From the NCBI GenBank assembly GCA_943737045.1, contig CALSFV010000008.1:1178001-1242000 (forward strand): a stretch of 64,000 nt of DNA, in the 5' to 3' direction. The notes below the pieces were generated by a model. It did no database searches. It was given only the letters and a program-made list of their open reading frames with translations, and was not told the DNA's origin. The stretch comes from Parapristionchus giblindavisi (lineage: Eukaryota; Nematoda; Chromadorea; Rhabditida; Diplogasteridae). The stretch's first letter is position 1; every line of letters starts with the position of its first letter. Positions 27,978 through 40,395 of the stretch are shown in pieces. The position numbers were made by a program, and so were the translations under genes.

Positions 27978-29721
27978 ATGGCTGTGCTGTCAACCTCTTT
28001 TCAGTTCCGCGCACACAGACACATTCTCCAATCCAACATCGCACACCTTCGACGATGAACATCTTTTCCCAGATGAAGATGGTGAACGATTTATTTTATT
28101 GTTTTTAGCTTTATTTACTTATTTATCTTCTTTAATTCTCATGAATGCCGAAATGGTACTCATAATACAGTCTATTGTAAATATTTTAAATTCACGAAGT
28201 ATTGTGAAAATTTATAATTTCCTTTTTTTCAGATTTTATCGATCTCGATAAAGTAGATTTGAGTGTGCAACGTCGATTTAGTGAGTTTGCGTTGTCTTTT
28301 CAATATTAATCAAACGGTTAATGCGGAGACACTGGGTGAACTGCTTACTATTAGAGTACTGAAATAATTCAGGTTTTCTGGATTAATATATTTTCTTATC
28401 TGCTAAACCTAGAACAGCTTGAAATGATCGACTTTTATGTTTTGGTAACTCCGCCCCTTTATTCAGGCGTCCAATCCTTTGACGGCCTTCGTAGAAGAGT
28501 GAAACCCACAGCGGGATTCGAGCAGCCTCTATTCAACACAAGTCTGGAATTCCCAGAGCCGGAACGGCCCGAAACGCACGATAATAATCCTCCAACATGA
28601 CATCGCTCTTTTTAGCTTCTGGAATTTTTCAGAAGGCGCCCAAATTTTGGAGAAATCGTCGACACATTTCATTTTGACTTTATGGCCTGTTTTTCAATCG
28701 TTCGGCAACTTCTGAAATCAACAGACCAATATTTTTCTTGAACTTTCCTAGTCTTTATCTACCTCTTGCACCATATATCATGCTCATTTTAATCGATAAC
28801 AAACGGGTTCCAAGTCGCTTTAATTTTTCAGGAACAGTATCACAATTCAAATGCGATCATATGAAATATTTTTCATGTTTAAAAATGATAAATCAATAAA
28901 ATCGTCTTATAAAGCAATCTGATAAATCTCTCTATGTAGTGTTTATACAAGTTTGGGGCAAGGTAAAGTTCTGGAAAAGAATTCCGCATTGCAGTTTCCT
29001 CTGTTATGGTGTTGGAAAACGAGAAGTGCACTTCCAATGCAATTGGAAGAAGACTACAACTACACTTCTAGTTTTACAATCTCATAGTGGGTTGATGTAG
29101 ACTAGGAGTCAAGCGACACGGAAACTCTTCTCCAGAAAGGAACTGTGCAAGGAAATAGGGGAGATAAGGCAATACAATGATTATGAACGGGCTTTCACCG
29201 AGATTTTGGTGTTGAGAACAGCTATGAATTTGACAAGAATCATCTACTTTTTTGACGTACATTGACTCTATTCTATGAAATATAATCAAAATAATATCCT
29301 CCGACTTACTTGAAACAATCCAATCTGGATACTATCTCAGATAGACGAAACGTAATGGAGATTGACCAGAGTGGTGTGTTTCAAATTAGGAAAAAATGAA
29401 TTTAGGAAAAAAAAGAATTAGAAAATCGATAAAAAGCGATCTTTGGTCAGACCAAACATAGGAAGTATCAATTGAGAAAATCAATAATATTGATTGATTA
29501 GTACAGGAAGGCCGGTCGATCGGTATAGCCAACTCCGTTGCGGCCCATAAGATATCGAGAAGCCCTGCAATATGGTTTTAAATGCAAATGAGCATCTTTA
29601 TTCTCATAGCATTTGGGATGTTCAAAAAAACAAAAAAAAGAAGAATTTTTGGACAAACCAAAGATAAAAAAGATAGTTTTGAAAAACAGTGAACGCCTAA
29701 GGTTAAGTAAATCTAGCAATC

Positions 29722-29826
29722 AAAGGCACACCCCGGTCTAATTTAACTCTCCACATTGGCGTTGATAAAGAAAGTGAGAGAGTTTGGCCAGAGCGGAGAG
29801 TTTCAAATGAGCTCGGGATGACTCTT
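29722..29826. mobile_element. Palindromic MITE, AGCGGAGAG family, unit 3
   Basis: Counterpart of the unit 1 copy at 15,737, in the same position relative to the tRNA-like element. Confidence 0.7.
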
Positions 29827-29922
29827 TAGACAAATATGGCAATTAATAGCGCCACGAGTAGTATAGGTCCACTTATTATCAATTTCACCGTTAAGATGAA
29901 CACATATTTCGAGTTTTAAGTG

Positions 29923-30271
29923 TTAAAGATGGAGGCCATCGAATGTCTATGCAAATGTATAACATATCTATTATGCAAGGGACAAGTTATATGCAAGAAA
30001 TTAGCACGACCATTCATCAATCCCGTAGCGCAGTGGTAAAAGTGCTCACTAGTAAGCGTAACGTCGCGGGTTCGAAACCTATTGCTGAACTTTCCTATTT
30101 TCAAAATTTCGCGCCTTTGCCTGTACATCAAGCATGGATTCATTCATGATTATAGCGATCAATAAGCTAAATTAGCATAAACTAATTTATGTAAGGTATG
30201 CAGAATAACTTTTGCTATCTTTCTGTCTTCACAGTTTGTTCACGAAAATATTGCCCGGACACCACCTTTAA
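29923..30271. mobile_element. TIR element with tRNA-like internal promoter, unit 3
   Basis: Counterpart of 15,939-16,287, with the A box at 30,026-30,036 and the B box at 30,069-30,079. It ends 16 bp before the last recognised zinc-finger exon (30,288) and so lies in that gene's 3' intron or untranslated region. Confidence 0.75.
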
Positions 30272-30287
30272 AGAATATTTTAATCAC

Positions 30288-33200
30288 CTCGGATTGAAAG
30301 TCTTTTCTCCTCTATGGGAGTACATATGTGTGGCGAGTTGACGGGATTCCGGATAACTCTTCGAGCAATATTCACAGATGTAGGGACGACTCCGAATGTC
30401 GGAGTACACCTAGAAAGATCAAAGATCAAGATCAAGATCATTGTCGAAAGAGAAAACGTTTCTGAGGGCGATAAATGCCGATGTTATTGGCTCGTCTCAT
30501 GCTTTTCTGGTGTAAGAATGTTCGAGATAAGGTAATCCTCACTATCAGCGAATTATGGATTTCGTTCTCATTAACAGGTCTCACTCGTAATTTTTCTAAT
30601 ATAATATAGGACTATTTTTCACACAATGATCATATATCCAACTCTACCGACAAGATATGATGAGAGTGAAACATATTTGGTTCAACCTATAGCAATTTCA
30701 AACTGGTTCTCTCTCTCTTTCTTGTTTTGATTGAAATAAATAAAGAAAGAAAAATGTTAAATATGAAGATTACTCAGTTTTACACGTCTCGTATTTCGAG
30801 TCAAATCAGCCTGGGCACGCTTTTTATCAGGAACAATGAAACTTCTTTTAATGTTTTGAAACAAAAAGGTATTTTAAAAAGAATAAAACGTTCTTTAGTA
30901 GCAGTTAAACGAAGTTTCGAAACGGAGGTTACAGAATGGTAAAGTGTCCAAATAATACTACCTTCATAGCATGCTTCGGTTCGTATCCCTCCACAGCGAA
31001 GGCGGGTGGATTGAAGTCACTCTGTGACAGGGCAGCGTACCCATTTGAGGTAGACGGAACGGCGGGAACGGGTACCTAATTTATGGATTTGGATAATTTG
31101 GAAATATGGGTCGTGAACCTTTTTTGAAGTGTTGTACATATAATCAAGTGTCCAACGTTAGAGCAATTTAGAGCGACGACGAAATTTTTAAAATTTCTTC
31201 AATTTATGATCGATCACATCATTTTCTTTTGCTGTGTGACACAGTTGTGACATAACATTTGATGTGTACTCCGTATCCACTAAATTTTGCTCCTTTCAGT
31301 TCCACTGATACCCCATAAAGATTACTATTGGTAAAAGGTGCTCATAAGTATACAATGACCACTGCTCCGCAATTTTAGGTGGGCCAATAATTTGGTCGAA
31401 CATTTTTGGGTGCCTAAAATTTGGCTACCAGACAAGCCCCACTTTTAAGTTGGGTCAATAATTTGGTGGTTGAGCCAATAGTTTGGTTCGAAGTGGTGCT
31501 GTTATTTTAGTCTAAAATTTTAGCCCCACTTCGAACCAAATTATTGGCTCAACCACCAATTTATTGACTTAACTTTAAAAGTGGGGCTTGTCTGGTAGCC
31601 AAATTTTAGAGTCAACTTTTACGATCCACCAAATTATTGGCCCCACTTCGACCAAATTATTGGCCCCCCTAAAATTGCGGAGTGACCATAGATGAAAATT
31701 ACGCCTTACGCCTGGCAACTATCATATGGTCCATTAAACAATACAAGAAAAGATTCACCTCGATGGGCCTCATCGGCTCTTCATCCTTGTGATTGTGATA
31801 CAGCAACTCGGTGTAGGTGAAGAATCGTCGACCACAGTCACAAGCGTAGCCCTTGTTATCTAAAACAATGCATGGTTAATCGCTTTTTTACTAGTTTTTA
31901 GGCATTTCATATTTAAAAAAAAATGATGTTCACAATCAACACAATTTCATTAACAGCGAACTAATTTGAAACTCTCCGCTCTGGCAAGGTTCTCTCGCTT
32001 TCTTTGTCTGCGAGAGAGTACTGTCATAGCGGAGATTAAAATAAGCTTGGGATGTGCCATGAAATGTACAAGAATCTTTGAGCAAACACATAAACATGTA
32101 AAGCTCATTGGGATTGAACAATAAGATACCTTTGTGTTGTTGTGAATGATATTCGAGCTCACAGGCGAAGTGGAAGGCCTCACCACAGGCGCCACACTTG
32201 TATGGCTGAAATAATGAAAAATTTTCACTAAGAAAACATTTTTAAACATTGAAAGCTGTCGAGGAAAAAACAACTAAAAATGCGAAGATACTTTACAAGA
32301 TAATGCGTAACCAATATTATATTCATTATTAGCATTACATCTATTATCTATTGTTGAAAATAAGTAAATCAATAAACAAATAAATAAATGACCTGAGCAA
32401 CATCATGTACCCTCTCGTGCGCTCTCAGGGTGTTCATATAATTGAAAGTTAGTCCACAGAATCGACAGGGATAGTAGGTGAAACCATTAGAATCCTTCTC
32501 TATGACCGTATTTGGCTCGGATGATGCTTCCTGAATTTATAGATTTTAAGATTCTTTATTATTTGATTATCACTGGTCTTTCAGTAATCTCCCGCAGCAC
32601 TTCGTTGAATGACTGAATTCACCTTTCTACTTTTATTATTAGATTGATACGATAGTGGCTTATACGTTATTTATAGTTTCATACGAAAATTGAAGTGCTC
32701 AATTATTCTCTATCAAAATTTCCATCGTTCATTAGAATAACAGTTTTCTGTTCTACCCATGAACTCAATGCCACTCTTGTCATGCGTCATTCATTGTCCA
32801 CAAATTTATATCATAATGCAACGAATAAAGTGAATTGTGAAATACTGAGCATTTTTGAGTCCTTCGAACGAATCAATATTTGGGGAATTTCAAAGCTTTT
32901 TGATTTATCATACAACAACTGAGATGGTGATCGAATGAGGTTTGGGATATAAATATAGGATATGGACGGATTTAAAACGATAAAATAAGGCGATAAAATG
33001 ATGTGATTTCCCGATAAGGAGCTGTCTTTCAATCGAAATTCTATGCTTTTTCGCTCATCTCAGGGCGCTGAAGTGCGGCGCTCATTGAGATTTCGGCCAC
33101 TGGCTGCAATACAAACTATTTACTCACTTTCCTCTCACTTTTGTTCTTATATTTTAGAAAAAAAATGATCCAAGGACTAATTTACATGGAGCGCAAAATT

Positions 33201-35690
33201 TGTCACAGGTCCAGAAATAGTGCATTTTGCGTTAAGACGACACACTCATGATCTCTATCCCTTCAAACAAACGATTTCACTAAGGCTGTGACGTCATACG
33301 AGATGAGACGCGTCAATTACACCCGCTTCGATAGATCTATATGTTTACATTTCCGTTAAATCTCAAAATGTTTGCCAATGAGGAGCCGCTACAAATCTAT
33401 ATGTGCTAATTTTAAGAAGAAACAACCCTCCTATACGTCATGGGATAGTGTGACATGAAAGCCCCCTTACAACATAGCGCTTACAAACTGCAGTGGCTGT
33501 TTTCAATCAATGTGATGTTTCATACTTGCATAGCGATGTAACAAAATAGTTTTCGTTGTTGCCTAAAGATCGGTGTAACGAGGAACCAGCTGTTATCAGG
33601 GATGGTTTAGTATCCCCCCACATTACTCTGTCGCTAAGATTATGACGTCATACAAGAGATAAGTCGTGTAATTTACATCTTTTTCGAGTTAGGTATCATT
33701 AGAAAGAACAAAAACTCACGAGTGTGGACTCCTTGGCGGGAAGAGGAGAAGATGATGTCGGAGGAACAGTAGGTGTAGGTGAGGTAGTGGTCTGAATGAA
33801 ATGAGAAGTATTATTGATTTTCCCAATATCCTTATTTTTTACTTTGATCACCGCATTACAAAAATATATTTGCAAGATGCTTGTATTTATTGAACGAATC
33901 AGCTCAGCTGCTAAACATCGTAAATCAGTTCTCTTCATCAGTTGTTAAAGTTTCATCATCACCCCAAAAGTCTACCCCTTATTGTAATGCCTTGATTGTG
34001 CACTTATCCCACCTTCTACTCTCATATCTCTACTATATCTGAAAGATGTATTGAGAGATATAAAGTCATCCTTACACTTTCGCACACACTAGGCAAAGAC
34101 ATAGCCAGATGCGCGTCAATAAGATGAGGCTAGGACATCGTTAATAATAATCAATAATAGCGACAGATTCCTTAGTGATTATGCAGGCTACGAGAATTCT
34201 ACGCGACTCGATTTATTTATCTACGCACTAGGCGCAACGAAACAAGGGGTAAAATCGAGCCAATTTGAATTCTCCGCTCTGACAGCGCTCTCTCATAGAC
34301 AAAGAAAGCGAGAGAGAACCAAATTTCAAAAGGTGTGTGCCTTTAACTTGTCATCTAGTCAAGATATTTGAATGTATTCGCTCTGACTACTTCTAATCAT
34401 AATTTGCTAGAAAATTTGGCAAGATCGGAACATTTCGATTGAACCTGGTGTATTATTGTTTCTCAAATCCAATATTTCACGAGTTTCAGTACTATTACGA
34501 TCTGACATGAGCGGACATGGAATCCCTCCAACAGAGCCACAAACCTCTCCATAAACTCTGCAGAACCATAAACTCTATCTCTCATCTCGCAAGAAATTCC
34601 TGAGTGAATGTTTTTCACGATTGGGTTCATGCCCCACCCCCGCAGACATTCTCTCAACAGACACTGATTCATTGCGAGGGGGGTAGGGGGTAGAGGTGCG
34701 AAGTGGACCCACTCTCGCTTGTTTTGATTGAGCGACAGGAGTGTGGGTTCCACGATATTGTACTTTCCCTTCGGTTCTTTGTCTTCCGGAAAAGTTCAGG
34801 GGTATTAAAGGACAGCGTTATCTTGAATTTCAAATCCAGAATGACTGCTTAAGGTAGACACTCTCTCGAATACAATGGTATAATATCTCTAGCTAGCTTG
34901 TTGCTTTCAAAGAAAATGGATTTCGAAAAAAATCTGTGAGAAATAAGGCTTTTATTAATGCAGTGTTCAGAACTTGGAAAATGCACGAAAATGCGGAAAA
35001 TGCTGTTCAGAAGTTCACGTGGAAAATGCCCGAAAATGCTCGATTTTTGCTGGAAAAGGATGGTTTCAAACACTTTAAAAATGTTGAAACTAGTTTATTC
35101 TCGAAGAGCATCTAATTTAGGTCATTTATAAAGTAAACTACTGAAATAAATGCCGTATGATCCTTTTTCGAGCACTTTGAGCCGAAAATCAACGAAAATG
35201 CTGCGAAAAATCAACCTAGCGAATCCATATTTAAAAATTTCACTTATCATCAACAAAATGCGTCCGCCACACTGTTTGCAACCAGTAAACGTTGATATTC
35301 AACTAAAAAACTCAGTAAAACTTGCTTAAAATCATCGAAAATGAACATTTGCTGAGCATTTTCCGCCTGAACTTCTGAACAGCATTTTCCGCATTTTCGG
35401 GCATTTTCCAAGTTCTGAACACTGCATTAGTCAGATATTTTTTCTTCGTAGGTGTACCAATAACTATGTCGCAATTTGAAATTTCATTCCTCACAAAGAA
35501 AAAAAAAGAAGCATCCTATATTTTTGCAGGTTTTCTGAAAACTAGAATGTATTCTTGGCGTATAAGTGATAAATGTTACACATTTGTCCAGGCATCCTAA
35601 CATTCTTATTACCAATAAGGATAATAATTATTATTCTTAAAAAGGAAACGAAAAGCCTACCGTTTGTTCCGGTGCCTCAGTTGATTCCAT
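30288..35690 (-). CDS. C2H2 zinc-finger protein, intact copy
   Basis: Exons in 5' to 3' order: 35,661-35,690 (ATG, MESTEAPEQT), 33,720-33,791 (Thr/Pro/Ser-rich), 32,393-32,530 (finger 1, CRFC...HERVH), 32,130-32,205 (finger 2, CGAC...HSQQH), 31,759-31,859 (finger 3, C-X1-C form, CDC...HNH), 30,962-31,075, about 30,790-30,830 (ADLTRNTRR, end uncertain) and 30,288-30,409 (finger 4, CEYC...HMYSH). The first six join in phase with clean GT-AG sites. A TTTTTTAG acceptor lies 9 nt before the ATG. Four fingers point to a nucleic-acid-binding, probably nuclear, protein; the specific factor is not recognised. At least about 230 aa. The 3' end is unresolved: the last exon leaves phase 2, and a candidate terminal exon lies near 29,100-29,210. 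Fingers 1 to 4 are also present in the two broken copies to the left. Confidence 0.75.
31365..31682. mobile_element. Palindromic MITE in a zinc-finger gene intron, unit 3 only
   Basis: The ends CTCCGCAATTTTAGG and inverse enclose a near-palindrome of about 318 bp, rich in CCAATAATTTGG and CCAAATTATTGG. It lies in the intron between 31,075 and 31,759, at a different place from the foldback of units 1 and 2. Confidence 0.85.
31958..32062. mobile_element. Palindromic MITE, AGCGGAGAG family, in a zinc-finger intron
   Basis: It sits between exons 31,759-31,859 and 32,130-32,205 and is absent from the same introns in units 1 and 2, so it is a recent or selectively retained insertion. Confidence 0.75.
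32989..33719. other. Unique sequence between duplication end and zinc-finger exon 2
   Basis: Intron sequence of the intact zinc-finger gene. The similarity to units 1 and 2 stops near 32,988. No other feature was recognised. Confidence 0.5.
34242..34345. mobile_element. Palindromic MITE, AGCGGAGAG family
   Basis: In the first zinc-finger intron (33,792-35,660). The right arm is shortened (GAGAGAACCAAATTTC), but GGTGTGTGCCTTTA at the end is typical. Confidence 0.65.
34958..35427. mobile_element. 470-bp TIR element with TA duplication
   Basis: The ends ATGCAGTGTTCAGAACTTGG and the inverse are flanked by TA on both sides, which suggests a Tc1/mariner-type mobilised element. Arms of about 60 bp include repeats of the word GAAAATGC. 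It is non-coding and lies in the first intron of the zinc-finger gene. Confidence 0.8.
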
Positions 35691-35829
35691 GATTGCTAAC
35701 TAAAAAAACCGAAAGAGTTATTTGTGAATCGATTTATGCTAGTAATACATGACTAATGATCAATCGCAAGAAGAATGGAAATGAGTGAGAATGGATTGAT
35801 GACGAAGAGATCTAGTGGCGAAATCGGAG

Positions 35830-36310
35830 AACTTTTGCCAGGTAGGATAGAGAGGGAGATGGAGAGGGAGAGATGAGAGAGAGGGGGAAGAGAGATAGTC
35901 AGAGAGATAAGAGAGGGAGAGAGCTAGAGAGAGGGAGAAGAGAGAAGGAGAGGGAGAGAGGGTAGAGGTAGACTTCTCTACTAGCGGGTCTCCATTACAC
36001 ACTGATCTTCCCTTGCCTTCGATCGGAGATGGAGAAAGAGATCGATAGATGGGGATGACCGAGGGAGGAGGATAGAGGAAATGGAGAAGTAAATGAACAT
36101 GATGAGGAGGAGAAGCGAAGGGATATCATAGAAGGGAAAGAAAAGGAAGAGAAACATATGTATATAGGGACCGTATCGAATATAAGGAGTGGATGATGAT
36201 GAGGCGAAAAAAGGATTGAGAAACAGAAAGATATGTAGACAGATTGAGAGTGAGAAGACAGAGGGAGAAGGAGGAGATAGAGAAAGAAGGATCAACCTTC
36301 CGAAACAAAT
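35830..36310. repeat. Purine-rich (GA) tract, about 480 bp
   Basis: The plus strand is almost only G and A for long runs (GAGAGGGAGAG-type words), 140 bp and more upstream of the zinc-finger start codon. The many Ser/Leu-rich minus frames here are composition artefacts. It could influence the promoter of the minus-strand gene, but there is no motif evidence. Confidence 0.8.
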
Positions 36311-36758
36311 CTACCTCCGTCTAGCTAGTTTAGAGAGACAAGAAACAATAAGTCCCATGAACGTATCAAAGATGTAGAAATAGTGAGTGAAGATTATATG
36401 TAGCTCTTCTTCTTAACTTAACTTTTTCGATTTCCACTACTATACTTATGCTGCCCCGTTGTGGCATAGTAAATTATGTATCCAACCATTTTTCTTGTTT
36501 GTTTCCTATGTATTGTTCATTATGTACCAGCATAATAAAGATATTATTATTATTATTATTATAACTTTGCACGAAACGAAGAAGATTATTATTAACTGAT
36601 TACAATCAATGAAATCACCCTATCTACACGAAATTCCATACTTAATCCACATTCTTTTTTTGCTAGAAAACACCATAAGCCTCTTACCAAAAATACATTT
36701 GAGAGTGAACACAATGATGACCAACATAATTCTAAATACACTAAATATAAAAGCTATG

Positions 36759-37003
36759 ACATCTATTAGATATCACTGGAATCCGTTGCGATTTCGTCGG
36801 TAGTGATCCAATTGGGCCAGAGGACCCTTGCTTATCGCCTGGCATGTCTCCTCAAACAAAAGAGTTCGAGAAGAGAAACGAATTCATAAACGCCAATCCC
36901 ATCCACGATTCAAGATATTCTTCAAGAAGCCATAACGCTATGTATGATACAACGAATGATCAAAGATCAAAGATCAAAAATCAATTTTCAATATTCCATT
37001 TAT
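36759..37003 (+). CDS. Orphan open stretch with coding character, possible terminal exon
   Basis: A plus-strand frame runs 81 codons without a stop, from HLLDITGIRCDFVGSD through PEDPCLSPGMSPQTKEFEKR and SRYSSRSHNAMYDTT to a TGA at 37,001. Codon use and composition (Pro, Ser, Asn and charged residues) look like protein coding, unlike the AT-rich surroundings. A CTATTAG acceptor-like site lies at its start. No upstream exon was found and no family recognised. It could be a last exon whose gene starts in the purine-rich region, or a remnant. Confidence 0.35.
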
Positions 37004-37845
37004 GGTGAAGACAATTTTGTTTAATTAAATTAAGGCCTTGGAAATTATTTTAATATTATAAGCAAAGAACATCATAACAAATATTGTGTTGATGTAAATC
37101 TTTTGAATATCATATTGAACGAGCAAAAATCATATTCAATTAAATTATTCCTCCCGTCATAATATAATTTTGTGTAATTTGCTGTGCTAGCTTTGTTCAA
37201 GTGCATGATCCGTTAGATCGCGATGTAATAGATGCTTTGAGTTACTGAAAGAAGGATGATTGAAAAATTTTTTTTACAGCTAGAGTTGTCAACACGCCAT
37301 GCTGCTGAGCGCATTTAACGCATCATTTATTTCAGCGGAGTATGAATTCTCTTTTAACGTCTTTTTTCCCATCAAAGTAAAAACTGTAGTAAACTTTTTA
37401 TTTCCCTTGCATTTTCCAATATTCATCACTTCATGTGCTATTTTGTATACTTTTCCCTGGATATCTCACTGTTAATTCTTAAAAGAAATGCATTGTTATC
37501 TTCATACCTAGATTGTCGTGTTATCTAAATATATATTATTAGTAGTCTTTATCGCATTTCCTGTATAGTAGGGATAAAATAATATATAATCTGACAAAAG
37601 TAAAAGCGGATGTGTTGTTAACGAATGAAAACAAAAACGTTCAAGTGAACTTGTGAATAAAAATCGAGTGCATACTTGGTAATTTGAAATACGAGAGTGG
37701 GTCATATGATCAAGCATGATTCAGTCATGATTCATGCGATCAATAAGCTGCATTAGCTTAAAGTATTGTATGGATACATTCAGAGTAGATTTCGCATCTT
37801 TCTGTTTTCGGAGTTCGTTCACGAAAACATTCGCACGAGTCCACC

Positions 37846-38217
37846 TTAAAGAAGGGGACCCACGAGATTAGGAGTGCACTATTGACAAGACGAACATGGG
37901 GCATAGGAAGTGGCATTATGTTCTCTATTAGATATGAGCGAATGGGTTCATAGAGCGTGTGGCTCAGTGGTTAGTGGTTAGCGCTAGTAACCGCGCTACG
38001 TGGGTTCGATTCTCGTTTGCAATTTTCTTTATATGCATCCTTCAAATTCAAAAACTCGCGCCTTTCCCTGGGGGATCAATGAACTTTATGCTCGGATTAC
38101 GACATTCCTGTTCACCTAAAATTTTAGAGAAAATTGTTTTTGTATACAGGGATATGTGATCTACAGTTCTGCCTGACCAGTTTAGTCACGAAAAAACTCG
38201 TGGGTCCCCTTCTTTAA
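37846..38217. mobile_element. TIR element with tRNA-like internal promoter
   Basis: Perfect ends TTAAAGAAGGGGACCCACGA and inverse, 372 bp. The tRNA-like part has A box TGGCTCAGTGG (37,960-37,970) and B box GGTTCGATTCT (38,003-38,013). To its left (37,690-37,850) is the right half of a related element that shares the TTAAAG border, the same head-to-tail arrangement seen at 10,836-11,526. Confidence 0.8.
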
Positions 38218-38822
38218 ATTGTGAATGGATAAATGCTATTTTGTTCCAGTCATGCCTAAAACTAGTACCTAATATATAATACGCGCCTATAATATAATAT
38301 ATAATACTTATATATAATAAATACGTGCCGAAAATAGAATTGAAATCAATAAGAGTGGAGCATCGTCACTTGTTGCACGTCAGGAGAACTTTTGATACCG
38401 ACTGAAGAATCTGCAAACGTGTAGTTGTCAAAGTTAAAGCTATGCTCTGCACAAATTATATCTCGATTCTTAAAATAAATAGTGTACGGTAAGCAAAAAG
38501 AGACTTTTGCTATCATTCTGTCTCGCACTTTCTTCACGAAAATATTATGAATATTGTTTCTACAGAGTATTCATACAATAATTTTTTGGAGTTCAGGTTC
38601 AGCTTTGTTTTGTTTTTATATCTAAAGGAAGTAGGAAACGAATCGCAGAATATTATTTTCCTTTGTTATTGCGATTTTTATTGGCCCAAGGACAGTCTTG
38701 ATGAAATAATAATAATAATAAATATTTATCGCATCTTTCAATTTGATGACAAAGTTAAAATAAAATATTTGATAGTACAAGTGATAAAATAAGAAGAAGC
38801 GAAAAGAACTGTAACAGCTAGG

Positions 38823-39494
38823 TCACAGTATTAAATTACGAACATAAGAACTAAAGTACACAGGGTTTTGCACAGTTACAATTGAATTATCTAAAGAGTT
38901 CCATTGAGAAACTATTCGGTTACTTAGAAAGGCTAAAAACTTAGAAGAAGATGCTGGGTGAACACAAAGCTTCATATTATGACCACGAGTTGAATTAATC
39001 GTGTTTGAAAACAGGAACAAAGAGCGGGGATCAATGTCAATAAAATTGTGAATCGTCTTATAAACGAAAATTATATCGTTTTGTCTACGTCTAGATTCGA
39101 GGGATGGGAGATTGAGGTGGCGGAGTCTCTCTTGGTAGTTTGTGTACCGTATTCCACACTTGCGGAAGACCAGTCTGGAAAAACGTCTCTGAACGGATTC
39201 AATATTATTATTTAACGTGCATGATTGAGGACTCCAGAGTTCTGAACAATACTCGAGAAGAGGTCGAACATATGTGACGAATAATCGGGCATATGTATTA
39301 GTACTACAAGACACGAACGAACGATGAATATAAGCAGAGCGTGCTTTCGCCTTAGCAATAATGCGACATATATGTTCATCAAATGTTAGCTTATTATTAT
39401 AAGTAACACCTAGATCAGTGACTGAAGACACAAGAGGAAGAGTAGTATTGCCAACAGTAAATGACACATCCGGATGGTTGTTACCCATATGCAT
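38823..39494 (-). pseudogene. Non-LTR retrotransposon (LINE), C-terminal reverse-transcriptase region
   Basis: A 223-aa frame covers the end of a jockey/CR1-like ORF2. It has the conserved TDLGVTYNNKLTFDEHI block, ARLFVTYVRPLLEYCSELW, and the downstream R..FSRLV..KC...YEERL-type segment, ending before a stop at 38,823. The catalytic YADD region and everything upstream are missing, which fits 5' truncation at insertion. Just upstream, a 20-bp word (CCCATATGCATAACAACA) is duplicated in tandem. Confidence 0.9.
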
Positions 39495-40200
39495 AACAAC
39501 ATACCCATATGCATAACAACAAATATGAAAGTAAATAATGAGTTCTAAACCATTATTTCATTTCAAAAATTAAACCGTGAAGAGGTGCTGCTAATCCGCG
39601 GAATTCCGCCTTGGTAGAAAAATGCGAAAAAATATAGTATTCGGAATTGATGGGCTTTTAACGCACTTTTTTTGTTACCGTTTTGCTTCGTTTACTTTTG
39701 TTTTTATCGCTATTTTTACCCTCTGCCTTAGATAAGTGGTCAGTGGTTTGAGGTCTTTAGGAAACGTCTCAGGCAGGCTTGCGTTTAGTGAATTTTCATT
39801 TTTTGTTATTGTTTCCCTGCTTAACCGTTAATGTTCAATTGTTTAAACTAAAATGATAATTTGCAGCGAATCAAATATATCAAAATAAGTTCAATTCATT
39901 TTTTCGTTGCGCACTCCCCTAAAATAATAGACAGAGGAAAAAATCTCTAATAACGTCTGTTATCGAAATTCTTCCCTCATAGGTTACAGTATCATTCCCT
40001 TATTGGTGAGGGAATAAGGTCGAATTCCCTTATCTATAAGAGAAGCATAACGACTTTTCTAGGAAAGCACTCCTTTTTATTATAGATAATAAATTTTCTG
40101 TGGGTGTACTATAATTAATAATATATGCAATTTGAATCAGCGCTTTGAACTCTACCACTTGTTTTTCATTGTAAAAAATAATTGAAATTATACGTTTGTT

Positions 40201-40395
40201 TTATTGTTCACCCCTACAACCGCAATTGGAAGTACACAGTTTCTTTTCACTAGGGCATCCCGAATTTCGAGAACATATCGGAATATCTAAAAATGCTTTC
40301 ATATACGCATAAAGGAATCGACAACAGTCTTTTTGTATTTCACGATGTGATTTTTGGCTGTGTACTATAACAGTACATGCGACCATGAATAACAA
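40201..40395 (-). CDS. Candidate small secreted Cys-rich peptide
   Basis: A 64-aa frame begins with a hydrophobic leader (MLFMVACTVIVHS) that could act as a signal peptide. The mature part has seven cysteines after the leader (DCC, PIC, GC, LC, NC, GC) and ends in GEQ. A TTTTCAG acceptor lies directly upstream, so the true start may be in an earlier exon; a possible one at about 40,800-40,836 starts MKTQALYVLLIQ, but its phase does not join. No family is recognised. It may also be a chance frame. Confidence 0.4.
   Translation of the reverse strand: MLFMVACTVIVHSQKSHREIQKDCCRFLYAYMKAFLDIPICSRNSGCPSEKKLCTSNCGCRGEQ

Larger units (their letters stand above)
27113..28600 (+). pseudogene. Unit 3 copy of the acidic-protein gene (3' part only)
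   Basis: Exon counterparts are 27,113-27,238, 27,636-27,757, 28,005-28,081, 28,233-28,280 and 28,467-28,600. The first has the same TGA as unit 2 (27,206-27,208), while the next exons are closer to unit 1. No upstream exons are attached. Confidence 0.8.
26527..32988. repeat. Tandem segmental duplication, unit 3
   Basis: This is the right-hand unit. It has no mariner-type foldback, but has two private insertions (26,582-26,789 and 31,365-31,682). It is continuous with the upstream exons of the zinc-finger gene and therefore holds that gene's working 3' part. Its copy of the plus-strand gene has a stop. Confidence 0.85.

Noticed and set aside
35830..36310. Promoter or GAGA-type regulatory site in the purine tract
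   Set aside because: Position upstream of the zinc-finger start is suggestive, but no specific motif can be supported from one sequence.
35760..36377. Several Ser/Leu-rich and Glu/Arg-rich frames
   Set aside because: They are products of the GA-rich tract; no splice structure or conserved motif.
37957..38025. tRNA-like sequence with TGGCTCAGTGG and GGTTCGATTC
   Set aside because: The D arm carries a duplicated GGTTAGT and the stems do not close; part of a TIR element.
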